Assembly: GCF_025252405.1 (NCBI RefSeq)
Contig: NZ_CP104307.1
Location: forward strand, 2,046,001-2,110,000
Direction of reading: 5' to 3'
DNA: 64,000 nucleotides
DNA from: Flavobacterium sp. TR2
GTDB taxonomy: Bacteria > Bacteroidota > Bacteroidia > Flavobacteriales > Flavobacteriaceae
Shown here: piece after piece, positions 35,214 to 43,837 of the stretch
How the letters are laid out: every line of letters begins with the position of its first letter
How positions within the stretch are numbered: the first letter of the stretch is position 1
The notes under the pieces: model-generated
Told to the model about the DNA's origin: nothing
Databases searched by the model: none
Seen by the model: the letters and a program-made list of their open reading frames with translations, nothing else
Translations under genes and position numbers: made by a program

Positions 35214-35891
35214 ATGGAGTCAAACCAGACTAGGTGTTACAGATGTGTTGGTGATATTCGAAAGATGATAAAGTATGGAAAGACAAAGTCTGGCAGTCAA
35301 AGATATATTTGCAGAATATGTGGGAAAACTAGAGTTGAAAAATATAATTATCAAGCTTATAGGGAAGAGATGAACCAGAATATTATCCAATTAACCAAAG
35401 AAGGTTTAGGAATAAGAAGCACGGCAAGAATACTGAAAATATCAGCCACAACATTATTGAAAAGAATCGTTTTTATCGCCCGAAATATTACCAAGCCGAT
35501 TATCAGCAAAGGCAAAACGTATGAAGTCGACGAGCTGTGTACTTATATCAGACACAAGAAAAATTATATCTGGCTGGTTTATGCTTTGGAAAAGAATTCT
35601 AAAAATGTGGTGAGTTTTAATGTAGGCAAACGAACCAATAAAACTCTGAATCGTGTTTTGGAAACTCTTAAATTATCAGAAGCAAAAAAGATATTTACTG
35701 ACAGATTAAAAAACTACAAGTATCTAATTAATGAGAAAATGCATTCTGTAAAGCGTTTTGGAACAAACCATATTGAAAGAAAAAATTTGACGCTCAGAAC
35801 CCATCTGAAAAGACTCAACAGACGTACAATATGTTTTAGCAGAAGTTTAGCTGTTTTTAATGCTATTTTAAAGATTTATTTTTGGATTTGA
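35214..35891 (+). mobile_element. IS1-family transposase gene
   Basis: A 225-residue single-frame transposase. The N-terminus has a zinc finger (CYRC and CRIC) and an HTH (GLGIRSTARILKISATTLLK), as in InsA. The C-terminal part has the IS1 DDE core: YEVDELCTYIRHKKNYIWLV, then FTDRLKNY, then HIERKNLTLRTHLKRLNRRT. In many IS1 elements two frames are joined by frameshift; here they are fused. I could not find convincing terminal inverted repeats, so only the gene is given. It sits between two orphan Rhs cassettes. Confidence 0.85.
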
Positions 35892-35976
35892 GCAGTAAAA
35901 TAGTAAGTTTATCCTGCAAAATCATGTTCTTAAAATTTTTGTATTTAACAGGCAAAACCTTGTAAAAATAGTTGCA

Positions 35977-36081
35977 AACCCTTATAAGTATAAGTACAAT
36001 GGAAAAGAGCTTCAGGATGAGCTACAGCTTAACACTTATGACTATGGTGGAAGAAATTATGACCCTGCACTTGGTAGATGG
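35977..36081 (+). pseudogene. Rhs core remnant (junction 3)
   Basis: Encodes [19 protein letters not shown] and YDPALGRW in frame with the next gene, without a start codon. Its first bases match junctions 1 and 2; the preceding 85 bp after the IS1 gene have no gene. Confidence 0.75.
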
Positions 36082-36861
36082 ATGAACATTGATCCAATGG
36101 CAGAAATGTCAAGACGATGGTCACCATACAATTATGCTTATAACAATCCAACTAGATTTATTGACCCAGATGGTATGCTCTCACAAGATGTTATTAATGA
36201 ACTGTGGAGTAAGTCAGATGAAAATAAAGATACCAAATGGACAAATAGTGGAAATGGAACTTTTACACATGGAAATGATGTTGTTGATGCCAATGAAGAA
36301 GTTGATGGTTCTGATTCTGGTGATGATGGACCTGGAGATGATAAAAAAAAGCAAGAAATTGTTAAAAATGCCAAAAGTAAAGATAAGTCGACTAGTTATT
36401 CATACGAAGGTAGTAAAGATGATTTTGCTGAAGAGACAAATAAATGTAATAAATTTGTGTATGATATATTAAAAAAGACTGGTGTCGCACCATCTCTTAG
36501 AAATGGACATTTCTTAAAAAGATTAATTGGACTGGGCTCACCTGTAACTGCGGGTCAATGGGCTGACCCAAAATATCAAATCCCAGGTTGGATAATAGTT
36601 AGTTCACCAGAGGCAGGTGATATTGTTGCTATAACAGGTAATTTTTCTAATGCGACAGGGCATGTTGCGATTATGATTTCAAGTACAGAATCAATAGGTG
36701 CTGGACACAATGAAGTTCATGTCACTGATTTTGGTTCTAATAAAAGCCATTACGATAATTTCCCTGGCAACAAAGGTTATGTTTATAGAAGATACGTTGG
36801 AGGTGCGGGCGGTACAATGCCAAATACATACATGAATCCAGCATACAAACAATATCCTTAA
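36082..36861 (+). CDS. Orphan Rhs C-terminal toxin, NlpC/P60- or CHAP-like amidase
   Basis: A 259-residue protein that starts in the Rhs core tail ([19 protein letters not shown]). A low-complexity acidic linker (about residues 60-95) leads to a domain with Cys122 in [11 protein letters not shown] and His194 in TGHVAIMI, with PEAGDIVAI between them. That Cys-then-His layout is typical of NlpC/P60 and CHAP peptidoglycan hydrolases. The likely target is the cell wall of a competitor, which fits the membrane-anchored immunity protein encoded next. Confidence 0.7.
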   Translation: MNIDPMAEMSRRWSPYNYAYNNPTRFIDPDGMLSQDVINELWSKSDENKDTKWTNSGNGTFTHGNDVVDANEEVDGSDSGDDGPGDDKKKQEIVKNAKSKDKSTSYSYEGSKDDFAEETNKCNKFVYDILKKTGVAPSLRNGHFLKRLIGLGSPVTAGQWADPKYQIPGWIIVSSPEAGDIVAITGNFSNATGHVAIMISSTESIGAGHNEVHVTDFGSNKSHYDNFPGNKGYVYRRYVGGAGGTMPNTYMNPAYKQYP

Positions 36862-36873
36862 AAATAATTTATC

Positions 36874-37413
36874 ATGAAATACAAAATTACAATTATCATT
36901 ATTAGTCTTATTACAATACTTTTAATACTTTATATGTTTGTTTTAAGATGCAATCGAAAACTACCTGAACTATCAAACTATAATATTGTCAGTAATACTG
37001 GAACAATAATACCTGCAAAATTATATTCGAGGATTGTCAAATCTAATATTGATGGTAATGAAAAAATTATTAATGAGTTTATTCTATGTTTTAACGATGC
37101 ACTTATATCAAATAAACTGAACGTGTCTGGTGATGAAAAGTTATATAAATATCTTGTTATTGTGCCTGATTTAAAAGTAATAGGATTAGTTAATCATGCA
37201 AAGTCACTAAAAGAAAAAGATATTTATATTTGTCAGACCGATGACAAAGCTGATAGCTTTACTTCTATGATAAATAATCGTACGTTTTATAGTAATCCTC
37301 CAATAAAAGAAGCAAGTTTTACTAGAGAAAAAATTGTCTTCAATACTTATGGAATATTGAAACAATTTGGAGATAGTATAATTATTGAAATTGGCAATAA
37401 AAACGTTAGATAA
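36874..37413 (+). CDS. Membrane-anchored immunity protein for the amidase toxin
   Basis: A 179-residue protein with one N-terminal membrane segment (residues 5-25) and a periplasmic-type domain. No family is recognised. It follows the amidase gene by 12 bp, and a periplasmic location suits protection from a wall-degrading enzyme. It ends before the terminator shared with the first cassette. Confidence 0.55.
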   Translation: MKYKITIIIISLITILLILYMFVLRCNRKLPELSNYNIVSNTGTIIPAKLYSRIVKSNIDGNEKIINEFILCFNDALISNKLNVSGDEKLYKYLVIVPDLKVIGLVNHAKSLKEKDIYICQTDDKADSFTSMINNRTFYSNPPIKEASFTREKIVFNTYGILKQFGDSIIIEIGNKNVR

Positions 37414-37435
37414 TTCACATTTCACAAAAGCAAAG

Positions 37436-37465
37436 AAGCCATTCCATAACGGAGTGGTTTTTGCT
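37436..37465 (+). terminator. Terminator shared with the first Rhs cassette
   Basis: AAGCCATTCC-ataac-GGAGTGGTTT and then TTGCTTTTAT, nearly the same as at 1268-1300 some 36 kb away. Confidence 0.7.
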
Positions 37466-37560
37466 TTTATGGCAGTGGTAGTGTATCAGATTAGGTGTTT
37501 TTATATGTTAGTAATTTAACTAACTGAGAGAGAATATAAATTTGTAATTATTAAATAGAA

Positions 37561-37588
37561 AAATAGACGACCAGCTGGTCGTCTATTT
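37561..37588. terminator. Perfect 28-bp palindrome after the mob genes
   Basis: AAATAGACGACCAG is followed directly by its reverse complement, with no loop, and flanked by A and T runs. It lies between the convergent toxin cassette and the mob operon, so it probably terminates transcription from both. A second palindrome AAGCATTTAAATGCTT lies at 37607-37622. Confidence 0.6.
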
Positions 37589-37723
37589 CATTTTTTATCT
37601 TCTAATAAGCATTTAAATGCTTTTGCTTTGCCATATTGTTTCAAATTAGGTCATGAAAAAAATATGGATAGACTAATGAAAATTGGAGGTAAAGTTGACG
37701 CCATTTTTACACTCTTAACTATT

Positions 37724-38968
37724 CTAAATTCCCTTATAAAGTCTCTTTTTCTTTTTTTGTTTAAATTGTTTCGAAACATAATCTATTATTTTTTCTCCTC
37801 TTAGCAATATATCGGCCAGATTTTCTTTCACATATTCTTTTAATTCAATATTTTGAAAATTTTCAGAAGCAGTTGAAAGACCGCTTTGATGTTTTCTCTC
37901 AAGTGCAAGAATGTTCAATGCACAGCTTTTCTGAATTCCCTGTGCAGTGAATTCTTTTCCCAGACTGCTTCCATTGAAAACTGACTGTGTTTTAAAGTCG
38001 ATAAAAGTAATTCCATAAAGTTTTCCCTCACTGCTTTTTCTTAAAACAGTATGAATGGATTCATCTTTGAGCTTTTCGGATAATCTCTCGACCGAAGTTA
38101 TTCTTTTATCAAAAAAAGCCTGTCTCAAAGCATTTTTTACACGGCTTTTGCAATATTGCTTCTTTGATTCATTTACCCTGAATTTTTCCTCCAGAAATTT
38201 TAAAGTTGGTCTGCTGTAGAATTCGCTGGCTTTTATCGGCACGCCTATCGGTTTCGAATTCTGGTCAAGTATCTTGTAAAGCAGTCCATTGTTTTTAAAA
38301 ACTCTCGATTCTTCGCTCCCTCTGTCAGCATGAACATTATAGAGGTTCAAAATGGCATTGAGTTCAGGCAGGCTTGAATATTTATAGTCAAATAAAACCT
38401 TGTTTAAAACTGAATTGATCGCCTTTCTGGACTCTGCTTTTCCGTATTGGACTCTGTCAACATCTATCGGATTTAATGAAAAGTTTTCTTTCTGTTTTCT
38501 TCCTTCGGCTTTTACAAGCCCGAAAATTTCTTCAATTTCTTTTCGGGCAGGTTCTGATTTTCTGATCCCTAATAAATGCAGATCGATTCTTTTTCCGTCT
38601 CTCTGAATGTTGTTTGTCACGATATGGCAGTGCGGATGCCCTGCATCATAATGCTGATACACAAGATATGGCTGTCTGCCGAATCCCAGTTTTTCCATAT
38701 AGGTGTCTGCAATTTCAGCCAGTTTTTCTTTCGAATGATTCTCCGAGGGATCAAAGTTGAGCGAGATATGCACCGAATTCCGCTTCGTATTGGTATTGAG
38801 TTCTGCCAGTTTTAGAAAGCGGTTTAATTTTGAAGTGAAATTCAGTTTTTCCAGCTCCAGCGGATAATTCACAGCACTTATGCATTCAGCTTTTCCGAGC
38901 TCAACTTTATTTTCATTGTAATTCAGAATGCCTCTTATGGACGAGCTTGTTTTTATCACTGCAACCAT
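37724..38968 (-). CDS. mobA: MobA-type relaxase
   Basis: A 414-residue relaxase. The metal-binding motif is YQHYDAGHPHCHIVTN near residue 110 (the three-His pattern HxDxxHPHxH), preceded by NSVHISLNFDP. The N-terminal region near SSIRGILNYNENKV holds the first relaxase motif with candidate Tyr. It nicks oriT and leads one strand into a recipient using transfer machinery supplied elsewhere. The gene overlaps mobC by 13 bp. No type IV secretion genes are in the window, so the element would be mobilised, not self-transmitting. Confidence 0.85.
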   Translation of the reverse strand: MVAVIKTSSSIRGILNYNENKVELGKAECISAVNYPLELEKLNFTSKLNRFLKLAELNTNTKRNSVHISLNFDPSENHSKEKLAEIADTYMEKLGFGRQPYLVYQHYDAGHPHCHIVTNNIQRDGKRIDLHLLGIRKSEPARKEIEEIFGLVKAEGRKQKENFSLNPIDVDRVQYGKAESRKAINSVLNKVLFDYKYSSLPELNAILNLYNVHADRGSEESRVFKNNGLLYKILDQNSKPIGVPIKASEFYSRPTLKFLEEKFRVNESKKQYCKSRVKNALRQAFFDKRITSVERLSEKLKDESIHTVLRKSSEGKLYGITFIDFKTQSVFNGSSLGKEFTAQGIQKSCALNILALERKHQSGLSTASENFQNIELKEYVKENLADILLRGEKIIDYVSKQFKQKKKKRLYKGI

Positions 38969-39348
38969 TTTTCTGCTATTTTCTGGGTGTGGCCTGAGAC
39001 CTCTTCCATTTTATCAAAAAGTCTTTTTCTCTGGATTTCGAACAGATAAAGATGCCCTTTAAAATCGGAAACTGTGTTGAGCGTGTTTATCTTTCTGGCA
39101 ATCTGATTGATATTATTGCCGATTGCCCGCAATTCGGAAGTAAGTATAGCTGTTTCTTCCATCAAATCGTCTAAAGACTGGTTTCTGTAAGTGGCAACAA
39201 TGGGTTTGTCAAATAAGTGTCTTCTGATGTGGTCACTTAATTTTCGGCAGGTGCTTGCTTTGAATCTTTTTTCCAGTTCGGCATACTCCAAAGGAGTGAA
39301 TCGCAGTCCCACGATTCGTGTTCTGTTTGAATTTTCTCTTTTCATCAT
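38956..39348 (-). CDS. mobC: MobC-like relaxosome accessory protein
   Basis: A 130-residue protein with a ribbon-helix-helix-like start (TRIVGLRFTPLEYAELEKRF) and the MobC signature SELRAIGNNINQIARKINTL. MobC opens DNA at oriT for the relaxase. It is the first gene of the mob operon; structured-element copy C starts 32 bp upstream, where oriT would be expected. Confidence 0.8.
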   Translation of the reverse strand: MMKRENSNRTRIVGLRFTPLEYAELEKRFKASTCRKLSDHIRRHLFDKPIVATYRNQSLDDLMEETAILTSELRAIGNNINQIARKINTLNTVSDFKGHLYLFEIQRKRLFDKMEEVSGHTQKIAEKWLQ

Positions 39349-39379
39349 CTTTCATTTTCATTATTATCAAACTCTTTGC

Positions 39380-39745
39380 TTTTAAGTTTCTCCACCGCCG
39401 AGTTCCGAGGCAATGGGTGGCAAGATAGGCGGTTGTTAAACAACCGTTCATCTTGCTGATCACAGGAACGAGGTGATCTTTGGAGATTTTTAAAAGCAGG
39501 CTTCTAATTTAAATAAAATATTTGAATCGATCATGCGTAAAATATGTGCATGATGGCTGTAGAATGTTACAATGAAATACTTAAAAAAGAAAAAGGAAAA
39601 AAAGAAAGCAGTCTTTAATTGGACAGTCAGACAGTTGAAGTGCTATAAGTCCCGAAGGGCATTTTTTGAGGAACGAAGAAAAATGTTATGCGCACTTCTC
39701 TGACTGTGTCCAATACCTTGCTTTGCTTTTTTTCTTTTAACAATA
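39380..39745 (+). ncRNA. Structured element, copy C, next to the mob genes
   Basis: It shares nearly all its sequence with copy B, including the outer stem, the GAGTTCCGA loop, the GGTTGT/ACAACC stem and the long hairpin (39620-39714). The third hairpin reads GATCAC/GTGATC (39459-39479) where copy B has GATTGC/GCAATC and copy A has GATCGC/GCGATC, so two base pairs changed together. Being just upstream of mobC, it could be an oriT or a regulatory RNA, but copy B has no mob genes nearby. Confidence 0.65.
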
Positions 39746-39932
39746 ATTTTTAAATTTTAAGATTGTATCTACTATATTAGCAGATATAGATTTTTGAATT
39801 ATAGTGTAAACGGCTTTAAGCTAAAAATAAACTTTTGTAAACCGTCATTTTATCTACGCAAAATTATTGCGTACAACTTTTATATTTTTGATTCGAAATA
39901 AGGAAGTATAATATTAAAATCGGACAATATTT

Positions 39933-41342
39933 ATGACAGAAAGATTTGAGATAAAAGGTTTATGGTTTTTACCGAGTAACAAAGACAAAAAAGTTTCAGG
40001 TGTATTGAGATTTGATCCTGTCGAAGGTTCTTATCTAGAATTAATAGGGGCTTTAGACGAGAATATAAGTCTTCAGGATTTTAATTCGTTAGACAATGGT
40101 GCTATAATTTTAGGAACTTCTGTTGACAGTGAATCAATCACACTTTATCATTGTTATTTGAGCTCTAGAGAAATAAAATCAGTACGTAATGAAATAGCTG
40201 GGCCAATAAAGGAAACGTTTTTCGTTAACTTCATTTTAAATGGCTACCATTTTGAAAATGAAGAATCTTTTAAATTTAATACTATTGCGAGTTCACTACA
40301 AAATTTTGATGAGTGGCTCGATATCTCAGGTTTTCAGATTGATAATGAAACAACGATTGAAAATTCATATAGCATAAATTATATAAAACCAAAAGACATT
40401 CAGTTTGATCTTCATGAAAACCATAGCGGGAAATTTACTTTTCATGTTTCGAGACCTCATGTTTATTCTCAAAAACATGAATATATCATTCAAGAAGCAT
40501 GGTTAGAGCTTAATTCTAAAAACGAAATCGGTTTACAAGAAATGCGTCAATTGTTAAACCGTTTTCAAAATTTTCTGACTATGGGGATATACCAAAGCGT
40601 TTACCCTTATAAAATTATTCTTTATAATAATAATTTAAAAAACGATTTTGGTATGGCTGGAAAATATAGAAAACCAATTAAATTTTATTATTCAAGTAGC
40701 CGTCAAAGAAAAAATAAAAAAGAAAGACATTCATTTGAGATGCTTTTTAATTATACGAAAATTAAAGATGTTTTTCCGTCAATTATAAAAAACTGGTTTG
40801 AAAAGTATGATCGATTAAGCCCTGCTTTTAATCTTTTGTTTGATCAATTTTATAATGGAGCAGTATTCAATGAAAATACATTCCTCAATCTTGCACAATC
40901 AGCAGAAACTTTGCATTCAAGAATTTATGATCATACAAAAATACCGAAGGAAGAATATGAGGCAATGAAAAAAGAAATATTAGAAAAATTACCACAGTAT
41001 CATAACTGGATGAAAGAACAGCTACACTTTGGTAATCATCTAGATTTATCACAAAGACTAACAGAATTAACTGAGAAATATTCTAATGACGTAATAGATA
41101 AGATTATTCCAGAAAAAGCTGATTTTGTTAAGCAAGTAAAAAATCTACGAAATTATTACACTCACTATAGCACATCCCTAGAAAAAAAAGTAATTCCTGA
41201 AAGAGATTTACTGTTTTTATCTGAAAGATTAAAAATGTTACTAGTAAGTGGATTTTTATTTGAAATTGGTATTCCTAAAGAATTGTCAAGTATACTATTC
41301 AAAAGTGCTAGTCCTAACTTATTTAGGCATTTAGTTCCTTGA
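39933..41342 (+). CDS. apeA: ApeA-like HEPN anti-phage protein
   Basis: A 469-residue protein. The first 320 residues (FEIKGLWFLPSN, then KVSGVLRFDPVEG and IILGTSVDSESITLYHC) resemble the ApeA N-terminal beta domain, and the last 150 form a HEPN domain with the RNase motif NLRNYYTHYS, Arg406 to His411 (RxxxxH). ApeA proteins give abortive-type phage defence, presumably by cutting RNA after the N-terminal domain senses infection. It stands alone, between the structured element and the second XRE/HEPN module, in a defence-rich stretch. Confidence 0.8.
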   Translation: MTERFEIKGLWFLPSNKDKKVSGVLRFDPVEGSYLELIGALDENISLQDFNSLDNGAIILGTSVDSESITLYHCYLSSREIKSVRNEIAGPIKETFFVNFILNGYHFENEESFKFNTIASSLQNFDEWLDISGFQIDNETTIENSYSINYIKPKDIQFDLHENHSGKFTFHVSRPHVYSQKHEYIIQEAWLELNSKNEIGLQEMRQLLNRFQNFLTMGIYQSVYPYKIILYNNNLKNDFGMAGKYRKPIKFYYSSSRQRKNKKERHSFEMLFNYTKIKDVFPSIIKNWFEKYDRLSPAFNLLFDQFYNGAVFNENTFLNLAQSAETLHSRIYDHTKIPKEEYEAMKKEILEKLPQYHNWMKEQLHFGNHLDLSQRLTELTEKYSNDVIDKIIPEKADFVKQVKNLRNYYTHYSTSLEKKVIPERDLLFLSERLKMLLVSGFLFEIGIPKELSSILFKSASPNLFRHLVP

Positions 41343-41381
41343 TATGGACATAAACATAGAATAGCAATTATTCAAAAAAAT

Positions 41382-41404
41382 AAAGAGACTCATCAGTCTC
41401 TTTA
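41382..41404. terminator. Terminator between apeA and the XRE gene
   Basis: AAAGAGACT and AGTCTCTTT pair around CATC, followed by a T run on plus. Similar to 17153-17179. Confidence 0.7.
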
Positions 41405-41434
41405 TTTTTTTGAATTAATATATATTTTAAAAGC

Positions 41435-41827
41435 TTATTTGGCTTTCAGTAATTTTTCCAAATATTCGACTTTGTCTTTTTCTGCTTGAACCAAACGTTC
41501 ATAAAGCTCAACAACCTTATCTAGCGGATTAAAGTTAATAGTGTCTTGTCGCCCAAAATTATTATTTGCAACAGCTTCATTAAAAGTGTTGAAATAATTA
41601 ATTACGCCTTCATCAGAAAAGTTTTTAATGGCCTCCACACTTACATCTAAAGCTTTTGCCACTTCTTTTAATTTTTCATCATCAATGGTTTCGCTGTTTT
41701 CCAAAATAGAAACAGTCTGCTGGTTTGTTCCCATAGCCTGTGCGAGCGCTTCCTGTTTCATGTCTTTCAGTTCACGGATACGGCTGATCTTGCGCCCCAT
41801 GTGATTTGGTTTTGTTAATGTACTCAT
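41435..41827 (-). CDS. XRE-family regulator of MNT-HEPN module 2
   Basis: A 130-residue copy of the regulator at 17209-17631. The first 85 residues, including the HTH, differ at only a few positions; the middle is replaced (NEAVANNNFGRQDTINFNPL) and shortened, and the terminal coiled coil is the same. It is divergent from the MNT-HEPN gene and probably represses it. Confidence 0.75.
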   Translation of the reverse strand: MSTLTKPNHMGRKISRIRELKDMKQEALAQAMGTNQQTVSILENSETIDDEKLKEVAKALDVSVEAIKNFSDEGVINYFNTFNEAVANNNFGRQDTINFNPLDKVVELYERLVQAEKDKVEYLEKLLKAK

Positions 41828-41889
41828 AGCTCAAAGATAATAATTAAGAATAAAAAAGTGGGATTCATGTATGATACAAAAAATCTCAT

Positions 41890-41923
41890 GTACGGTACGG
41901 TAAAATTTGATGCCGTACCGTAC
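41890..41923. promoter_or_regulatory. Operator candidate of module 2
   Basis: GTACGGTACGG and CCGTACCGTAC are perfect 11-bp arms, 12 bases apart. Compared with module 1 the changes in one arm are matched in the other. Confidence 0.6.
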
Positions 41924-41988
41924 AAGTAATTGCTTACTTGCCTGTGTGTTAAACAAAAATACAATTTTTCAGACAAGTATTAACTAAA

Positions 41989-42858
41989 ATGAGTAAAATT
42001 ATGAAAGCAATTCAAAACACCGCATCCGACTTGATTTATCGAGTTATTTCACAGAGCATCGATCCGATAGGCATTTACTGTTTTGCAGAGAAGAAAAGCA
42101 GTTATACTTTTAATGAGCCTTTTCAGAAGCCCGTCCAAAAAGAAAAGCATGTCCATCTTTATCTGCTGGTCATAGCGGAAGAGTTTGAGGATAACATAGG
42201 CAATGACCTCACCGATAAAATAAAGAGCAGATCAAGAGGACAGATCACGGTAACCATTCTCATGCACAGCCTGAGAAACATCGTCAAATTATATGGAGAC
42301 CAGCAGTATTTCTTCTGGAATATTTTTAAGAATGCGCAGAGAATCCATATAGATGCATACAGATCGCCGATAATCTGGGCTAAGAATCCAGAAAAGAGAT
42401 ATGTAAAAAGCACTTCAGCATACGCAGGAGACAGAAGAAGTGTTACTGCATCGATCTGGGATCTTATCTATAATAACGACCAGTATTTTTCCTATGAAGT
42501 CAGAATGTGCTCCCTTCATCAGATAGTTGAACAGACCTGCCTTTCCCTTATAAGGGTATTTCTGGGATATACGCCTAACCATTTTTCTCTGGGCTACTTA
42601 TTTGAGCTTTGCGAATACTTCACGAGTTTGACTTCTGAATATTTTCCCCGAAACAGCAGGGATGAAAAAAATATGTTCAAGCTTTTGAAAAAGAACCCAA
42701 ACACGCTTCGATTCAGCAGAAGGAACAGTTTTGATTATCTGTACTATGGGCTGATGGAAGACAGATGCCGTGATTTTATGAAAGAGGCAGAAGTTCTGAT
42801 TCAGAAAGAACTGGAGAGGCTTGAAGGAATTCATCAGGATGAAGCTTTATCAGCATAA
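41989..42858 (+). CDS. MNT-HEPN-like protein, module 2
   Basis: A 289-residue near-identical copy of the protein at 17793-18662, with scattered substitutions, several of them in the last 40 residues. It has the same nucleotidyltransferase-like N-terminus and HEPN-like C-terminus (MCSLHQIVEQTCLSLIRVFL). It is followed by the same two small genes. Retention of two complete copies in one region is unusual. Confidence 0.6.
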   Translation: MSKIMKAIQNTASDLIYRVISQSIDPIGIYCFAEKKSSYTFNEPFQKPVQKEKHVHLYLLVIAEEFEDNIGNDLTDKIKSRSRGQITVTILMHSLRNIVKLYGDQQYFFWNIFKNAQRIHIDAYRSPIIWAKNPEKRYVKSTSAYAGDRRSVTASIWDLIYNNDQYFSYEVRMCSLHQIVEQTCLSLIRVFLGYTPNHFSLGYLFELCEYFTSLTSEYFPRNSRDEKNMFKLLKKNPNTLRFSRRNSFDYLYYGLMEDRCRDFMKEAEVLIQKELERLEGIHQDEALSA

Positions 42859-42869
42859 AAGCCGAAGTT

Positions 42870-43208
42870 ATGGAAACCGATGAAATCAAAAAACTGGAAT
42901 ACATCAGGGTGTTAAACGGAAAACTGCTTAATACCCTGAAAAAAGCAGAGGATAAAAGAGGGATGTATAATGCAGAGATCAGGGTATATGGCTATTGCGA
43001 ACTCGGTTCTGTTGTCAGAAACCTGATGAAGCTGTGCATTATCGCTTTAGATCATGACAGCGCAGAAGTTCCGCCTACGATTCAAAACCAATACATTGAT
43101 GTTGGGCTTATACTGGGTATTGCACTGCAGTTATTTCCAGTTGACGAACTTGAATTTTTAAATGAGATTACGGATCTGTTTTCAGAAAATAAAGAAGAAA
43201 CAGAATAG
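42870..43208 (+). CDS. Small partner protein A, module 2
   Basis: A 112-residue copy of the protein at 18677-19015 with few differences. It has the same core (GYCELGSVVRNLMKLCIIAL, then DVGLILGIALQLFPVDELE) and follows the MNT-HEPN gene by 11 bp. Function unknown. Confidence 0.6.
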   Translation: METDEIKKLEYIRVLNGKLLNTLKKAEDKRGMYNAEIRVYGYCELGSVVRNLMKLCIIALDHDSAEVPPTIQNQYIDVGLILGIALQLFPVDELEFLNEITDLFSENKEETE

Positions 43209-43236
43209 CCGACATAAAGTTTTAATATTTAAAATT

Positions 43237-43554
43237 ATGGAAACTGATAAAATAAAAACGCTGGAAGAATTTAAAGATTTTGCATCTTATCATTTTAAGC
43301 TTCTGAAACCTGCCAAGGACAAAGACGGGGAATCAATACGTGAGATAAGATTTTACGGTTATGCAGATATGACTTGTCTTGGAGTGAATCTGATTAGAAT
43401 GTGCCTGAATGTTGTTTATTCGGATGAACTGGATAACAGGGAGATTTATATAGGCTCTGTTCTGGAACTTGCCCTTCAGCTGATTCCAAGTGCGGAAATA
43501 GAGGTTCTGGATGAAATATACAGAATGCTCAATGAAAAGAAAGAAGATAAATGA
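43237..43554 (+). CDS. Small partner protein B, module 2
   Basis: A 105-residue copy of the protein at 19044-19361, starting at METDKIKTLEEF. It is the last gene of module 2. Beyond it the two modules diverge: module 1 leads to the primase operon, this one to the serine recombinase. Confidence 0.6.
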   Translation: METDKIKTLEEFKDFASYHFKLLKPAKDKDGESIREIRFYGYADMTCLGVNLIRMCLNVVYSDELDNREIYIGSVLELALQLIPSAEIEVLDEIYRMLNEKKEDK

Positions 43555-43791
43555 ATACTGGGCATATCAATGGTTTAAGTACCGTTTTCATGAACATATT
43601 ATGTCCATGACATTGAGAGAAAAGCATTTTATCTTTGTTGAAATCATAACATTGTATTGAGTGATGATAGGTAAGTTTTACTTATGATCCTCAGTTGATT
43701 AGGTTTTATATTTGTATTATCCCCACCATATTTTGATCAGGATAAAATGAAAAAAGTTTTTTAACTTTAGAGCGGACAGTGATTGTGGAAC

Positions 43792-43819
43792 AAAAAAGAC
43801 CGAGATTCGGTCTTTTTTT
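43792..43819 (+). terminator. Terminator before the serine recombinase operon
   Basis: AAAAAAGACCGA and TCGGTCTTTTTT pair around a short loop. Confidence 0.7.
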
Positions 43820-43837
43820 AATGAAGAGGAATTTCAA

